Positions 35,501 to 47,116 of a DNA stretch of 64,000 bases are shown here, one piece after another; position 1 is the stretch's first letter, and each line of letters starts with the position of its first letter. The notes beneath the pieces were generated by a model. It did not search any database. It was not told where the DNA came from and saw only the letters and a program-made list of their open reading frames with translations. Position numbers and translations under genes: made by a program. Location of the stretch: contig JAPTYO010000002.1 in the NCBI GenBank assembly GCA_036873135.1, positions 2,252,952 through 2,316,951 of the forward strand, written 5' to 3'. This DNA is from Clarkia xantiana subsp. parviflora (taxonomy: Eukaryota; Streptophyta; Magnoliopsida; Myrtales; Onagraceae).

Positions 35501-36789
35501 TGACAGACATTGAGACGAACGAGTGCCTCGACAGAAATGGTGGGTGTTGGGAGGACATCAAGTCAAACGTTACTGCTTGCAGAGTAAGCATTATTAATAT
35601 ATGGTGTTGGGGTTGTGAGTTATTAATTAATTAGTTAACGAAACACGATGATGATTATATTATATTAATTAGGACACGTTTAGAGGACGAGTATGCGAGT
35701 GCCCGGTCGTAGATGGCGTTCAGTACAAAGGAGATGGATATGTTTCTTGTCAAGGTACTTTCTTTCTTTCTAGCCTCTGATCTGAGCTAGTGTGGTTCTT
35801 CATTAATTATTAGTAGATTATTAATTAAGCTTTCATCTACTTTTGTAAACAATATTCCAACTCATCTCATATAATCACTTCTCTTCCAATTAAACTGCAG
35901 CATTTGGACCGGGTCGTTGTTCCATCAACAACGGCGGGTGCTGGTCCGAGACTCGAAACGGATTCACTTTTTCAGCTTGTTCAGTTCAGTATCCCCCCAT
36001 TTCTTAATTAATTCACATAACTTGCACACTAAGTTACATTTTTTTAACACCAAATTTGTAATACACGCACATTAACAGGATTCTCAGCTATCTGGCTGTA
36101 GCTGCCCACCCGGATTCAAGGGAGATGGTATAACTTGCCTAGGTCCGTCCATCCAATCAAACCTTCATTTTAATTAATCTTCACATTTATTTTCGCGGTG
36201 TTAATTTAATTAGGGTTTATTTATAGATATCGATGAATGCAAAGAACATTCGGTCTGCCAATGCGACGGTTGTTCATGCAAGAACTCATGGGGTTCATAC
36301 TCCTGCGCATGTAGCAGCGGCCGCATTTACATTTCGCAGCACGATACTTGCATTGGTAAGATTTATATATAAAGATTGAATTTTAATTACTACATGCAGA
36401 TATGTGGTTTTGCTAATTATTAAAGTTTGCATTTGATGTGCTCTGTATTTACAGAAAGAAGTGGATCTAAGTTCAGTGTGTTCCTTACGTTTACGGTACT
36501 TGCGGCGGTTGCTAGTCTGGCCGTTGGTGGTTACGTTTTCTACAAATACAGACTCCGGGTATGTATATTATTTGATCACAACTACTAGTAACTAGAGAAA
36601 ATAATAATAATAATAATAATAATAATATTGTGTTATATATGGGAATATTGCATTGCATTGCAGTCTTATATGGATTCAGAGATAATGGCAATAATGTCAC
36701 AATACATGCCACTGGACAACCACAACGCTAGTGAAGTCCCCCACGCTGATGCCCTACCTCTTCGAGGTGGATCCACCGTCGTCGTGTAA
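32534..36789 (+). CDS. Vacuolar sorting receptor (VSR/BP-80 family)
   Basis: Thirteen exons in consistent phase: 32534-32828, 32909-33320, 34392-34672, 34761-34849, 35021-35090, 35332-35415, 35507-35583, 35673-35754, 35901-35983, 36079-36142, 36227-36355, 36455-36558 and 36664-36789, giving 631 residues, the usual size. VSRs bind sorting signals of soluble vacuolar proteins and carry them from the Golgi/trans-Golgi network to the prevacuole. Visible parts are a signal peptide (residues 1-22, ending SSVYG), a protease-associated domain (to about 165), the Cys-rich central region, EGF-like repeats (one opening DIDEC), a single membrane helix near 562-584, and a short cytosolic tail with the YMPL sorting motif at 604-607, which in this family binds adaptor proteins. 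The start at 32534 precedes a good signal peptide; an upstream in-frame extension begins at a TTG codon and is ignored. Intron 2 is 1071 bp and carries a MITE. The exact paralogue is not determined. Confidence 0.95.
33805..34307. mobile_element. MITE in intron 2 of the vacuolar sorting receptor gene
   Basis: The left end gggttaatagccgaattact pairs with the right end agttattaaccc, and caaatcgctacc near 33847 pairs with ggtagcgatttg near 34249. The flanks atattttca and atattttta match at 8 of 9 bases, which fits a Mutator-type 9-bp duplication if the element is taken to start one base earlier. A second, inner inverted repeat lies near 34030-34110 (caattggacactca types). No coding frame. Confidence 0.7.
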
Positions 36790-37179
36790 GGTACTACATA
36801 CACAAACACTATTCATTAATTATTTCACTGCATATATACTAAGTTTTTTAATCTAACCAAATTCTCTGTTAATGTGCTGCAGACAGAAGCAGTAAGTAAT
36901 TATTATGTCTCTTTGTTTACAACAAGAGTCTCGCTTTCACTTGTGCTCGGATGTAGAATTTGGCACGACATTGTGTGATGGATGGATGATGTAGCGAATG
37001 AAGGCGTTGTCTTATTATGTATGGATGAGTTAGCTGTTCATGTATAGATACATACATACATACAAGCTGATGGTGATGATGGATAGGGAGGGGATTGAGT
37101 TCACGCGTTATATTATATACATGCACAAATAAAGGAGTTTTGAAGAAAGTTTTAAGGGTTGTTTGGAAATAATATACTT
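36790..37179 (+). other. 3' untranslated region of the receptor gene with a probable intron
   Basis: Right after the TAA a gtactac donor at 36791 and a tgctgcag acceptor ending at 36882 would remove 92 bases from the 3' untranslated region. The intron is inferred from splice sites alone. Confidence 0.45.
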
Positions 37180-37370
37180 TTTTTTTTTTTTTTTTTTTAA
37201 TTTTTGATACATTTACACTGCTTTCGCAAGTTCGGACCGGGAGCGTTAAGGTTAAAGTGCTCCCCAAGGCAGCGTCTCCGGCGGGTTTCGACCTCGGGTC
37301 GCCCACGGGGAACACAACTCGCTTTACCAGTTGGTCCAACCAACCTTGGCTTCTCTTTTAGACTGCAAGA
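37180..37370 (-). mobile_element. tRNA-derived SINE
   Basis: Read on the minus strand, ttggaccaactggtaaagcg resembles a tRNA A-box region, ggtcgaaaccc follows at B-box spacing, and the unit ends in a long A tail (the T run at 37179-37199 on the plus strand). There is no open frame. The target duplication is not clear. It lies just after the receptor gene in opposite orientation. Confidence 0.65.
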
Positions 37371-37642
37371 GAAAAAAACTCTTGGTGTCACTAGTTTAAC
37401 GTTGTTTTTGAGATACAATAAATTCTGCAGTTCTCTTCGAATTATACCATTGCTTTTCAGAAGAATGTGTTCTATAGTAATTGATTCTGATATTATATAT
37501 TGTGCATTATAAGAGAGTCACAAGGTATCATTGATGTTTACGACTTGAGTCAAAGGTTGGACCAGACAGTTCCACCGCATTCCAGGGAAAGTCATAGAAG
37601 AGAAGACATCTGAGAGTTAAATTTATTTTGTCAATTCTATTA
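37371..37642. other. Spacer, no gene seen
   Basis: Nothing recognisable between the SINE and the next MITE. Confidence 0.5.
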
Positions 37643-38045
37643 GAGTATCCAAAATAGTTTTACTTAAATCGCATTCTTTAAAACTGACACGTAAGCATTT
37701 ATGTACATTTTAAGTAATACGTAAAGTTAAGGTACACGTAAATAATATTTTCTCTGCAGTCGTATTACTTAAATATATTCCCTAAATATATTTTATTATT
37801 AAATTTTCCAACAACCACCAATAATATATTAGCATTAATTTTAAAATGAATTAATTTATAATTAAAAATTGGTTACGTAATACATAATGCATTACTTAAG
37901 TTTAAGGAATATGTTACGTAAAAGTAGGTGGGTCCCACTTTTAAATAATGCTATGTAAAACTATTGTAGCACGTTTTTATACATTTTACATAAAAAATAT
38001 ATTAAACAAACATTTAAGTAGTATTATGTAATACCATTGTGGATT
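37643..38045. mobile_element. Tourist-like MITE, copy 1
   Basis: It starts gagtatccaaaatagtttta after TTA and ends near ataccattgtgga. The inside matches the element that ends at 41980 (shared acttttaaataatgctatgtaaaac-like and ttaagtaatac blocks). The right end has decayed. Confidence 0.6.
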
Positions 38046-40024
38046 ACAACATTATTATACAAAACGTAATGTATATTCAATAATAAGAAAATACAAACAT
38101 TATTTAATATATTTTCTCAAGAAAATCTATTCATTTGTAAGAGATTTGTTTGTGAGGAACATATAACCTTATTTGTGAGGGAATTGTGAAATTTTTTTAC
38201 AAGTACAACATTCTATTTTTTTATAAGGAAATGACTCATTAAAAAAAACCTGGTTAGAAAATTGCTTAAAAATCCCTTAAAAATCCCTCAAAATATAATA
38301 AATTCCTAAATAAATCTTATAATTTGTGAAAGAATTAACTCCCTTAAAAAACGTACACAAATTGCCAATTTTATCTTGTAGTGTCTTTATAAAACACATT
38401 ATCAATTTCTGCACAAATTGCAAGTTAATAATGTTATAAAATAAAATTTATTTTAAACTTTGAGCAACAATGCGAGGTTCAATGAGTTTAATTATATATA
38501 ATAGATGATTATTTTGTCAATATTGAAGAAAATGATAATATAGTAGAATCTCACCCGTTAATTACATCTTAAACGTATAGATTACTCTAAAGATTGGTCT
38601 CTAATGTTTTTACATTGAAATTATAGGATTCTTCTTTAAGGGTTTCAAATACTACAAATTCGTCATGTCTCCCGTGAAATAAATTAGATCGTAAACCACT
38701 TAACTAAGGAAGTAGTTAGAATGAAATGATATTATATGAACTTAACATCCCCAACCTAGTTGAAATACACTCTTATCGTAATCGTAAGACTGTTTAGTAC
38801 TATCACATAATAGGTAATCTCTTCACTTTGTTATCTCTTAATTAAATTACTAAGTCTCTTTATTTAACAAAAAAAAAAAAAATCTTAGACGTATCCAATT
38901 AGAGTGAACAAAGTCCTCTTAGAAATTTGTACGGAGAAGTACATCCCTGTATTTCAATTCGATCCTCTATGACTTGGTCCATACCAAAATAGTGGAAGAA
39001 GAAGAACCGCCTATCCAACCAACAGAATATAAATTATATATGACATTTAAATAAAAAGACTAATAAAAGTAAAGCTAGAGTCAAACTTTCAATTTATTAA
39101 CTATACATGTAAAAAACTATGTAATATGTTGTAGTGGTTCAAAACATCATTCTTAACCAGATGACAGAAATTCAATTCTCGTTAGTGACCATGAGAATAA
39201 ACAAATATTTATAGTCAGTACTTTATTCGTTACAAGCTGATCCAGAACGAGTGAAAATTAATTTAAGTATAAAATAAACATGCTACGAGTGCTGCCCTAC
39301 TGATGAGAGTACATCGTAAATCACTACGGGTCAAATTTTGAAGCTGTGGAGATTTTGCAAGCCACATGACACGAGTCATGTCGGAAGAAGTTGGGTAACT
39401 TTTTATAAGGGGCAGGCAGAGAGGGTGGGGAGTAAATGTAAAAGTGGAGTTGTCAAATTCTGGTCAGTCAGTAAATAATTCAATCTGTAAAGTATTCACA
39501 TTCACAATCAAGTAAAAGAGGAAGCAACCTTCTATTTATGGTATGCACTTCCTAGTCTCTACTTGTCTTTTCACTTACCAGATTTAGTAACAATATTATG
39601 ACAAACTTCTTTGATTTTCTCCACACGCAATATATCTGTTTTTCTACTCCCAAAAATGATATCCATTTACTAACTTAGGGATTAAAATATGTTAATTAAT
39701 TGAGAAAACAAGGTGTGTCAATTTTTTTTTTACTTTATACATTTTTTTTGCAATCTAATAAGTAACCTTTTTAAATGCAATTAAGTAAGTAGCTTTTGTT
39801 ATTATGAGCAAAAAAGCGTCACAACAAAAAATCAAATATAATACATTGCAACCATAAACAAAAATATGATTCTTAAAAGTAACAAAAAAAAAATCATGTT
39901 TTTTCACAAACACAAATTTGTCAAATTGTTTTTTCAGATACTTAAAAGATTTCAATACTTCTAGTTTATTAAAATATAATTTTGTCCTTGGCAATACTTT
40001 GTTTCCCGTTATAACTTATAAGGA
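38046..40024. other. Intergenic, no gene seen
   Basis: Two kilobases of AT-rich spacer with only short open frames. No repeat structure stood out. Confidence 0.5.
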
Positions 40025-40033
40025 AAAATAGTT

Positions 40034-40555
40034 GGGAAACGTATGTAAAACATGCAACATGTTTGAAGAAGATGGTTTTATGGACCAATATGTTTTTAAA
40101 TGTACAACATGTTTGAAAATGATGGCTTTATAGACCAATATGTTTTAAAATGTAAAATATGTTTACAAAATATGGTATAATGCCATTCCGTCCGCTTGTT
40201 GTCAATTGTCCCGTTAAATAGACACATACGGCCACGTTTTTTTGAAAACAATAATAATTATTATTATAAAAAATAAATTAATATACATAGCAATAACTAT
40301 TAATGGGTGCATGTGCATAATGATAATTATTAATTTTTAAATAAATAAAAACGTGATCCACACATGTCCATTTAATGAGACTATTGACAACAAGTGGAAG
40401 ATACGTCATTTTACCATCTTTTGTAAGCTTGTTGTACATTTTAAAATATATTAGTCCATAAAACTATCATTTCCAAACATATTGTACATTTTAAAACATA
40501 TCGGTCCATAAAACCATTTTTTTCAAACATATTGCATGTTTTACATACTTTTCCC
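40034..40555. mobile_element. Mutator-like MITE, copy 2 of the gggaaa(a/c)gtatgt family
   Basis: The ends gggaaacgtatgtaaaaca and tgttttacatacttttccc are inverted repeats and match the element at 6261-6765 along most of the length. A perfect 9-bp duplication, aaaatagtt, lies at 40025-40033 and 40556-40564. No coding frame. Confidence 0.88.
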
Positions 40556-40560
40556 AAAAT

Positions 40561-40622
40561 AGTTTTACGAATTAGACCCTGTAGAATCATCGATGATTCT
40601 ACAGGGTCTAATTCGTAAAACT
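40561..40622. repeat. Perfect 62-bp palindrome
   Basis: From agttttacgaattagaccc to its exact inverse, centred on atcgat with no spacer. Its left edge overlaps the right target duplication of the MITE. Confidence 0.95.
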
Positions 40623-40727
40623 CCAAAATTAAAGGAGTCTCGGTCTGGCCATTGGGGTCAGAGTTTTAAATAATACCCAACAAATTGGAATATTTGGCAT
40701 ACTCCAAAATTAAGAATCTTTTCCTAG

Positions 40728-40775
<48 letters not shown>

Positions 40776-41589
40776 GGCATATTGAAGACGGACGATGAGC
40801 TTATGTCATCTTCCGTTGACGATGGACAGTTAGTTATTGATGGTCTAACCCTAGTCTAAATAGGTGATGATAGATAGATATATATGATAACGTCATGACA
40901 TGATTAATATAGCGACCAAGGAACACATACATATAATCTAGTGGAGCTAGCTAGCCATGCATGATGCTCAAAATGGTTGTCCCAGGCCAGGAGGACAGTA
41001 CGTAGTGAGATCACATGAACATGTATGTATGTATGTATGTGACGACCACTGTCGATGTCATCTGAGGTTTCTTGCTGTTGCCTCATCAAGGAGATATAAA
41101 GCTAAAAAAGTAGATGATGCCATGATCTCATGGAGTCATGGCGGTGATGAGAAGATGCCTTATAGATAGATTTAGACAGAGGTTTTCATTTAAAAAAAAA
41201 AAATAGAAAATATTTATTTTCTTAATTAGATTCCATACGCTATGATCGTTAGCTTGAGCACTAATCTATCTTTCCAAATGAAATAGACATATATTATATC
41301 TTCGGTTGCAGATTACGTACTTTATGGCGCCCCAAGTAAAATATGCTTCCAATTATTTTGATGATACCTTAAAGTTGAAGTTATTAACTAACAGCAATTC
41401 ATTTTCTTTTCAATGTAAGGCGGGAAAATCGATCGAGCTTAACTCGGATGCCTCCAACATTTTTATTCAATGAAGAGAAGAAAGAACAACAATATCTTTC
41501 TCCTACGTTCATTTATACGATATTGCAAAGATGTGCATTCCTCAAATGGGGTGCTCTACGGTTTATTCCTCATTTACATAATTTGTATT
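40623..41589. other. Intergenic, no gene seen
   Basis: It contains an ATA trinucleotide tract (about 40728-40774) and a short tatg repeat near 41023-41040. No credible gene. Confidence 0.5.
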
Positions 41590-41980
41590 TTTTTAAGTTG
41601 TCAAATATAACATTTATATATACTTTAAGTAATATTTAAAGTGAAGATGTATGTAAACAATATTTACTCTCCAATGGTTTTACTTAACTATATTACTTAA
41701 ATATATTTTAGTATTAAAATTTCCAACAACACTAATTAGCTATTAGCATTAATTATGAAATGATTTAATCCGGGATTAAAAAAAATTCTTATGCAATAAT
41801 GTGGCAACATACTGCATTCCTTAAATTTAAGGAATATATTATTTAAAAACAGGTAGTTCCCACTTTTAAAAAATGTTATATAAAACCATTGTAACACATT
41901 TTTTAAGCATTTTACATAAAAAAAATATATGTTGGACCGACGTTTAAGTAATACTACGTAATACCATTGTGTGGATGCTC
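41590..41980. mobile_element. Tourist-like MITE, copy 2
   Basis: The right end ccattgtgtggatgctc is followed by TTA, and the inside matches the element at 37643-38045 (for example ttccaacaac near 41722 and cacttttaaa near 41860). The left end is not clean, so its limit is approximate. Confidence 0.6.
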
Positions 41981-42149
41981 TTAGAATGAGTGAATTCCCA
42001 ATATAACATTAGTTGCAAAATTATTTCTCAAACTAAGTTTTTTCTTAAACGATTCTCTAAATTAGGTGCTTGTGTCCTATGTGGCAGTCCTCTCACCTTG
42101 AAAACATTTTTTTAATCACATCTATTATCTATTTTATATGTCAAATATT
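41908..42149. repeat. Segmental duplication upstream of UFO, copy 1
   Basis: It runs from gcattttacataaaaaaa through the MITE right end to tatatgtcaaatatt and recurs at 42383-42622 with only a few differences. Confidence 0.9.
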
Positions 42150-42382
42150 TTATACGGCCACTATGATGATTTGAGAAATGGCAACTGCATGCAGTTGCTG
42201 AAGAAGAAAAAACAAGGGAACACAAATAGTAGCTAGCTGGCCAGCGAAATATCATTTCCATAAATACTATATATAGTATAATAGTGGCGATTTAGAATGC
42301 GTAACGCTTTCTAAACATTTGGACTCTCCTGTTGTTATTTTGAAGCATATTATACATATGAATAAATAACACATATTTTTAT

Positions 42383-42622
42383 GCATTTTACATAAAAAAA
42401 TATGTTGGACCGACGTTTAAGTAATACTACGTAATACCATTGTGTGGATGCTCTTAGAAGGAGTGAATTCCCAATATAACATTAGTTGCAAAATTATTTC
42501 CCAAACTAAGTTTTTTCTTAAACGATTCTCTAAATTAGGTGCTTGTGTCCTATGTGGCAGTCCTCTCACCTTGAAAACATTTTTTTAATCACCTCTATTA
42601 TCTATTTTATATGTCAAATATT
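42383..42622. repeat. Segmental duplication upstream of UFO, copy 2
   Basis: A direct repeat of 41908-42149. Only the terminal 70 bp of the MITE is included, so it arose by copying of genomic DNA and not by transposition. It ends about 950 bp before the UFO start. Confidence 0.9.
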
Positions 42623-43568
42623 ATATTATATTGTGAAACATAGTATATATTTAGTACCAAAAAAAAAAAATCAGTTAATGTAAGAAGTATAAATTTTGAA
42701 AAATTCGAAAATATACTTTTAAAAATATATTTTAAAAGCTTTATTTATTTATTTTTATAATTTATATTTAGAGATTTTAATTTCCAAATCTTATTTTTCT
42801 CAATTATTAGTTATTTATTTATTTTTTATTTTACAATTAATCTCCTTAATTTTTCAGTTATTTTCCTCGTTTTATTTATAGTATGTTTCATTTTGGATTC
42901 ATTTATAATGTAGTGTAAATTTTAGGATATAAAATAGAAAATTGGATAATCACAATTAGAATAATCACCATAATCACTTTTTTTGTTTGTTTAAATTTTG
43001 AAGGTGGATGGAGTTTGAATTGAACATGTTAAAAAATTATTTTTACATGCAAGATTATTTTGGAAATTGAGTGTTTTAGAAGATTGAGTTGGCGGTTTGC
43101 ACAAATCATGATGTTGTCAGTTTGACACAGCTGCGTTTTGTCTTGTTTCTTTTTTTTTTTCCTGCTGCACTGCAACACAACAAGAGAACAGACAAGTGAA
43201 GTGTCGTCCCTTCTTCTTCTTCTTCATCGTCTCCATCTCCTTGCTTGACAAGAAAACACACCAAAATGGAAAACAACGGTTTCATCTTTCCCCTCTCTTT
43301 ACCACTGTCACTATTGATCGACCCATCTCTCTCACCTCTGCATGCATGGCGAACTGTACTCTCCTCTCTTCACCCTTTTCCCCTTAATAATAATTCTATT
43401 TAAACATCCCTTTTCCCAAACCAATCAAACATCCATACAAGTAGAAACCCTAATTCCTTCCTCATGAGTTTCAGTTGTTTCCACTCATAGAAACCCTACT
43501 TTCTCTGCATGCATGCATCTAGCTTACCTGCAGCTACCTCCATTTTGAAGTAAGGTCATTTTCACTAA
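42623..43568 (+). promoter_or_regulatory. Proximal upstream region of UFO
   Basis: It lies directly before the F-box gene. A CT-rich leader with caaccaat-like and catgcatgcat motifs lies within 200 bp of the start. I see no individual transcription factor site that can be claimed with confidence. Confidence 0.4.
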
Positions 43569-44900
43569 ATGGAACCCTTTAACCCATCTATATCACTACC
43601 CTTTCCTTATAACACTTTCACCACTAATGCCACCCCCCTTGGCCTCACCCCGGCCATCTCCGCCTCCACTTCAACCGCCACCCGCCTTCTTGCTCCGGCC
43701 ACTCCTTTTATGGACAGCCGTCTTTGGAGTCACCTTCCACGGAGCCTCATTGACCGCGTCCTCGCCTTCCTACCGCCTCCGGCTTTTTTCCGAGCCCGAT
43801 CCGTCTGTAAGAGGTGGTACTCGCTTCTCTTCTCCGACACTTTCCTGGAACTTTACCTCCAAGTTTCTCCTCCCCGCCATTGCTTCATCTTCTTCAAGCA
43901 CCGCAGCCTCAAGAGCTACATTTACAGAAGCAGCAGCAGCAGTGATGCCATTCTACCCATTTACGAAGGTTACGTCTTTGACCCTCAAGAGTTTACGTGG
44001 TATCGTCTCTCTTTTCCTCTAATTCCGGTAGGGTTCTTCCCCGGCGCCTCCTCCGGCGGTCTGGTCTGTTGGGTCTCAGACGAAGCCGGCACCAAGAGTC
44101 TCATCCTCTGCAACCCACTTGTCGGTTCCTTAACCCCTTTGCCACCGACCACCCGTCCACGACTCTTCCCTTCCATAGGGTTGACCGTCGGTCCGGCCTC
44201 CATCGACGTTACCGTCGCCGGAGACGACCTCATTTCCCTATACGCAGTCAAGAACTTAACCTCTGAGAGCTTCCATATAGACGGGGGAGGATTCTTCTCC
44301 CTGTGGGCCACCACCGCCGCCCTCCCGAGGCTCTGCAGCCTCGAGTCAGGCCACATGGTCCACGTCGGCGGAAGGTTCTACTGCATGAACTACAGCCCTT
44401 TCAGCGTACTGTCGTACGACACAGCGTCCAACGAATGGCGCAAGATCCAAGCACCCATGAGGCGGTTCCTGAGATCCCCGAGCCTGGTCGAGTGCAGCGG
44501 GAAGCTTGTCCTGGTGGCCGCCGTGGAGAAGAGCAAGCTCAACGTGCCGAAGAGCCTGAGGCTCTGGTGCTTGCAGTCGTGCGGCACTAGCTGGGCCGAG
44601 ATCGAGAGGATGCCGCTGCAGCTTTACATGCAATTCGAGGCGGTGGAAGCCGGCCGAGGATTCGACTGTGTCGGAAACGGGGAATTCGTGGTGGTGATGA
44701 CTCGCGGGTCCCACAGTGGGTTTCTGTTCGATATTTGCATGAAGCGGTGGCAGTGGATACCGCGGTGTCCATTTTATGGCAATGGAGGGGACGACGGAGC
44801 GGAGCTGCATGGGTTTCCGTTTGAGCCCAACCTTTCAACTTCGGTCACCGGAATACTGGATCAGCTTACTCTTCCGTTAGAAAATTTCCCTCCTAATTAA
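43569..44900 (+). CDS. UNUSUAL FLORAL ORGANS / FIMBRIATA-type F-box protein
   Basis: A 443-residue intronless frame, nearly the same length as the Arabidopsis protein. UFO is the F-box subunit of an SCF ubiquitin ligase and a co-activator of the transcription factor LEAFY in floral meristem and petal/stamen identity. Visible parts are a variable Ser/Thr/Pro-rich N-terminus, the F-box at residues about 53-95 (WSHLPRSLIDRVLAFLPPP, then ARSVCKRWYSLLFS), and a long beta-propeller-like domain with strongly conserved family blocks such as CNPLVGSLTPLPP, RPRLFPSIGLTVGP, DVTVAGDDLIS, SLWATTAALPRLCSLESG, FYCMNYSPFSVLSYD, APMRRFLRSPSL and VAAVEKSKLNVPKSLRLW. It ends with DQLTLPLENF. The gene is GC-rich between AT-rich flanks. 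The start is the first ATG of the frame. The assignment is firm; whether the genome holds a second copy is unknown. Confidence 0.97.
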   Translation: MEPFNPSISLPFPYNTFTTNATPLGLTPAISASTSTATRLLAPATPFMDSRLWSHLPRSLIDRVLAFLPPPAFFRARSVCKRWYSLLFSDTFLELYLQVSPPRHCFIFFKHRSLKSYIYRSSSSSDAILPIYEGYVFDPQEFTWYRLSFPLIPVGFFPGASSGGLVCWVSDEAGTKSLILCNPLVGSLTPLPPTTRPRLFPSIGLTVGPASIDVTVAGDDLISLYAVKNLTSESFHIDGGGFFSLWATTAALPRLCSLESGHMVHVGGRFYCMNYSPFSVLSYDTASNEWRKIQAPMRRFLRSPSLVECSGKLVLVAAVEKSKLNVPKSLRLWCLQSCGTSWAEIERMPLQLYMQFEAVEAGRGFDCVGNGEFVVVMTRGSHSGFLFDICMKRWQWIPRCPFYGNGGDDGAELHGFPFEPNLSTSVTGILDQLTLPLENFPPN

Positions 44901-45704
44901 TGAATTCTAACTAATTTAGGTATTGCTTTTTTTTGCTGCTGTGTTGTATGGATTTTAGAGAGGTAGTAGCTATTATCCATGCAAGATTTTACTTAGTAAC
45001 TATGATGTCATTTTTCGTTTGTATCGTTTCTTTTTAAGCCATTATTATTTGAGAAATGTTTGAACCGATCGAGAATGAAGCCGGTGTTTTATTTTCTAGA
45101 GTAAAAATGATAAATTATAAAAGGGAATTGTTAAAAAGAAAATTAGTGTTGTTGATATAAAAAGAAAAATATATATGAGATAATATCAAACTTATTTAAT
45201 ACTGATATACCATGACTTACTAAACCGTAGTATAATTTATAGATATCGAGAATTATTTTACTTACCACGAAAAAAAGAGAATAATTTTATTTATATATAA
45301 ATATTTACATAAATGATTTGTGCTTAATTAAAATTACCTGTCTAATCTAATTTGAAGAGTTTTAATATTGCTTGATTTTCGGTTGGATTGAGTTAAATAA
45401 TGCATGATTCTAAGTTTTAAAATAATTATAAACTAATGTTGTGCCATGTCATTAAATGACATTTGATAATTTTAATCTTTACAAAGTATATTTTCTATAT
45501 TTAATTTTATATAATATTATTTACTTATAAATTGCCAATTTATGACTATATTTTTTTATGTAAAAGTAGAGATTAAAACCTTATGAATAACAATTAACAT
45601 CTATGATATCATTTATTTTTAATTTACGTACATCACTTTAACAAATTAATAAACAATAAGCCGAATATGCAGTATGGTGTAAAAATACGTATATCACTCG
45701 TGTC
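44901..45704. other. 3' flank of UFO, no gene seen
   Basis: AT-rich spacer that should include the UFO 3' untranslated region. Nothing else is recognised. Confidence 0.5.
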
Positions 45705-46690
45705 AGTTTGGTATCTCATGATTAAATTGTTGATATCAATACTGTTCCAAGTTTAGTTTTGTTGCAATTGGGTTATCCGTTTGATTTTGTGGTTAACTTT
45801 GATTGAATGACATAAAAAAACAATTTTACCCCTTTATATATATATATATTTTTTGCAAAGCCTCTCCTACTTTTTTTCCCTACCTCTCTCCCGTCCAAGA
45901 TTTCTTCACAATTCCCCATTTGATTCCAGCCACTCCACCTTTGATTCCGAGCCATCCACCTCTGATTCCGGTCACCCACCTCCGATTCTGAGCCACCTAC
46001 CTCTGATTTCGAGTCACCAACTTCTGATTCAGGTCACCAACCTCCGATTCTGAGCCACTCACCTCCAATTCTGAGCCACCCACCTCCGATTCCGGCCATC
46101 CACCTCCGATTCCGAGCCGCTCAACTCCAATTTCGGCCACCCAGAATACTAAAAATGAAGTGAAGAAAAAAATTGCCTAAAAACTACCATCTTTCTCCAT
46201 TTTCCACTCAGATATTGCAACGATTTGAGGGTTTCAACGTGTCTGGATTATTTAGAACCAAGATCACCATGTTTAGAACAAAAGTATTACTGTTGTTAAA
46301 ACAGAAGGTATGAAGTATTAATGTTGTTGAAAGATAATGTATGAAGTATTAATGTTGTTGAAAAAGAAGGTATATAGTATTAATGTTGTTGCTATTTGCT
46401 TTGGTGTATGAAACTCGTATTAGGCAGATGGGTATTTCTGTCATTTCAAATTGGAACGTGAATTGGAAATTTTTTGTCACTTGACAGGCACGTTACATTT
46501 TGGAAGTACTTAAGAAATTTTCAAATTTATTCGGTCACGTGACTAGCACGTGACCAATTTTTGTCAAATTTAACCCATAAATTTGACGAATACACCAAAT
46601 TATAACAAAATAAAACTAGGGGCAGTCGATATTAATATGAGACACCAAATTGACACATTGGGCAAACTTGGAACAATTTTTAAGTTCTTA
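45705..46690. mobile_element. Inverted-repeat element with a minisatellite inside
   Basis: The left edge (tttggtatctcatgattaa, then gttccaagttt) is the inverse of the right edge (aaacttggaac, then ttaatatgagacaccaaa). The inside holds the 21-bp minisatellite and a palindrome, ggtcacgtgactagcacgtgacc (23 bases, 46535-46557). No transposase frame; the target duplication was not resolved. Confidence 0.55.
45918..46145. repeat. Minisatellite of 20-22 bp units
   Basis: About eleven imperfect copies of cacctccgattctgagccac. Open frames on both strands through it only reflect its periodicity. Confidence 0.85.
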
Positions 46691-47116
46691 AGCCAATATT
46701 TTATGCCCAGAGCTTTACTGTATTGATATGAACGGGGTTGCTTGCTTTGTATAGAAATGCTAGCATAAGTAAATGATACGCAGTTCTAGACAAAGAATAA
46801 ACTGCATCTGGGCAGGGCATATACATTTTTTTTTTTGGCAAACCAGCCACATAAATTTGATTACAATGGGTTTTTTAGTTAGTTTTTGTTGCATTGCAAC
46901 CAATCAACTTCACAAACACTGTATTATCAAAACCTAGTTTCCAAATTGTTAACCAATGTCGCATTGTCTTGTGACACAAAAAGTTAAATGTCACTATTAC
47001 AAGAACCAACCAAGCTGCCGTAACATTTAAAACTAAACAATCCACCTAGATATATATTATATACCACAACAGTTACTAAACAACTTTAGCAAAGATATAA
47101 CACATTGACTGGGAGT
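46691..47116. other. Spacer and possible 3' region of the broken gene
   Basis: No independent gene. It follows the inferred stop codon of the minus-strand broken gene. Confidence 0.4.

Noticed and set aside
37197..37512. Open frames on both strands next to the receptor gene
   Set aside because: They overlap a tRNA-derived SINE and its tail; no protein motif is present.
43985..44810. Several open frames antisense to or out of frame with UFO
   Set aside because: UFO itself is recognised along its full length; these are shadows of GC-rich codons.
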